Below are positions 5,577-5,619 of a stretch of DNA of 5,619 nucleotides, piece by piece. The position numbers and the translations under genes are program-made. How positions within the stretch are numbered: position 1 is the stretch's first letter; each line of letters begins with the position of its first letter. The stretch is from Nanobdellota archaeon (lineage in GTDB: Archaea; Nanobdellota; Nanobdellia; Pacearchaeales; GW2011-AR1): contig JAHIWJ010000128.1 in the NCBI GenBank assembly GCA_018816205.1, positions 1-5,619 of the forward strand, read 5' to 3'. A model generated the notes under the pieces. That model worked only from the letters and a program-made list of their open reading frames with translations. It made no database searches and was not told the DNA's origin.

Positions 5577-5619
5577 GTTGCAAAATCAACAATTCTTTTT
5601 TGCATACCCTCAACAAGTT

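Noticed and set aside
5579..5604. Inverted repeat TGCAAAA / TTTTGCA with a 12-base loop
   Set aside because: The arms are short and AT-rich in an AT-rich region, with no associated feature, so chance is the simpler explanation.
5573..5618. Minus-strand open frame entering from the right edge and ending at a TAA (tail ...MQKRIVDFAT)
   Set aside because: Only about 14 codons are visible, too few to separate the 3' end of an upstream gene from chance. If real, the hairpin at 5551-5566 could be its terminator.
5418..5619. tRNA or box C/D RNA in the region upstream of secF
   Set aside because: I see no T-loop GGTTCRA pattern, acceptor stem pairing or paired C and D boxes; the structure present fits a transposon end better.

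Overview
The window is AT-rich, tightly packed DNA that looks archaeal, most likely from a small-genome DPANN-type lineage such as Woesearchaeota or Pacearchaeota. That placement is inference. It rests on the order secF then secD, the archaeal forms of the SecD and SecF core motifs (GVDQQ and GYSVDTD), TATA-like boxes lying close to start codons with little leader, and convergent genes that overlap at their stops. I see no rRNA, tRNA or CRISPR array.

Layout. From 1 to 637 (+) lies the 3' part of a class I SAM-dependent methyltransferase, cut by the window edge. It overlaps by 4 bases a convergent 517-residue MOP-superfamily flippase (634-2187, -), a polysaccharide or lipid-linked oligosaccharide exporter with about 14 membrane helices. 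A 127-base divergent spacer (2188-2314) with promoter-like elements separates the flippase from a small four-helix membrane protein (2315-2593, +), which appears to be an internal tandem duplication of a two-helix unit. Its end overlaps by 14 bases a convergent gene for a YdjM/DUF457-like membrane-bound putative metal-dependent hydrolase (2580-3026, -). That gene is the third member of an apparent operon secF - secD - hydrolase on the minus strand (5417 down to 2580). secF and secD share an ATGA stop/start overlap, and only 7 bases separate secD from the hydrolase gene.

Upstream of secF, roughly 5457-5576, is what I read as a decayed fossil of an IS200/IS605-type element. It has a short tnpB-like C-terminal reading frame on the + strand that overlaps nested inverted repeats (an 8-bp long-range stem and a 7-bp GAGGGCT/AGCCCTC hairpin), arranged like the right end or omega-RNA scaffold of such elements. 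No intact transposase is present.

Functionally, SecF and SecD form the membrane complex that assists Sec-dependent export; archaea lack SecA, so its exact role there is less settled. The hydrolase may be co-expressed with it. The flippase points to surface glycan or protein glycosylation work, and the neighbouring methyltransferase could belong to the same cell-surface theme, although its substrate cannot be read from sequence. The less ordinary points are the duplicated small membrane protein, the PDZ-like domain and four-cysteine insert in SecD, and the transposon-like fossil next to the secF promoter.
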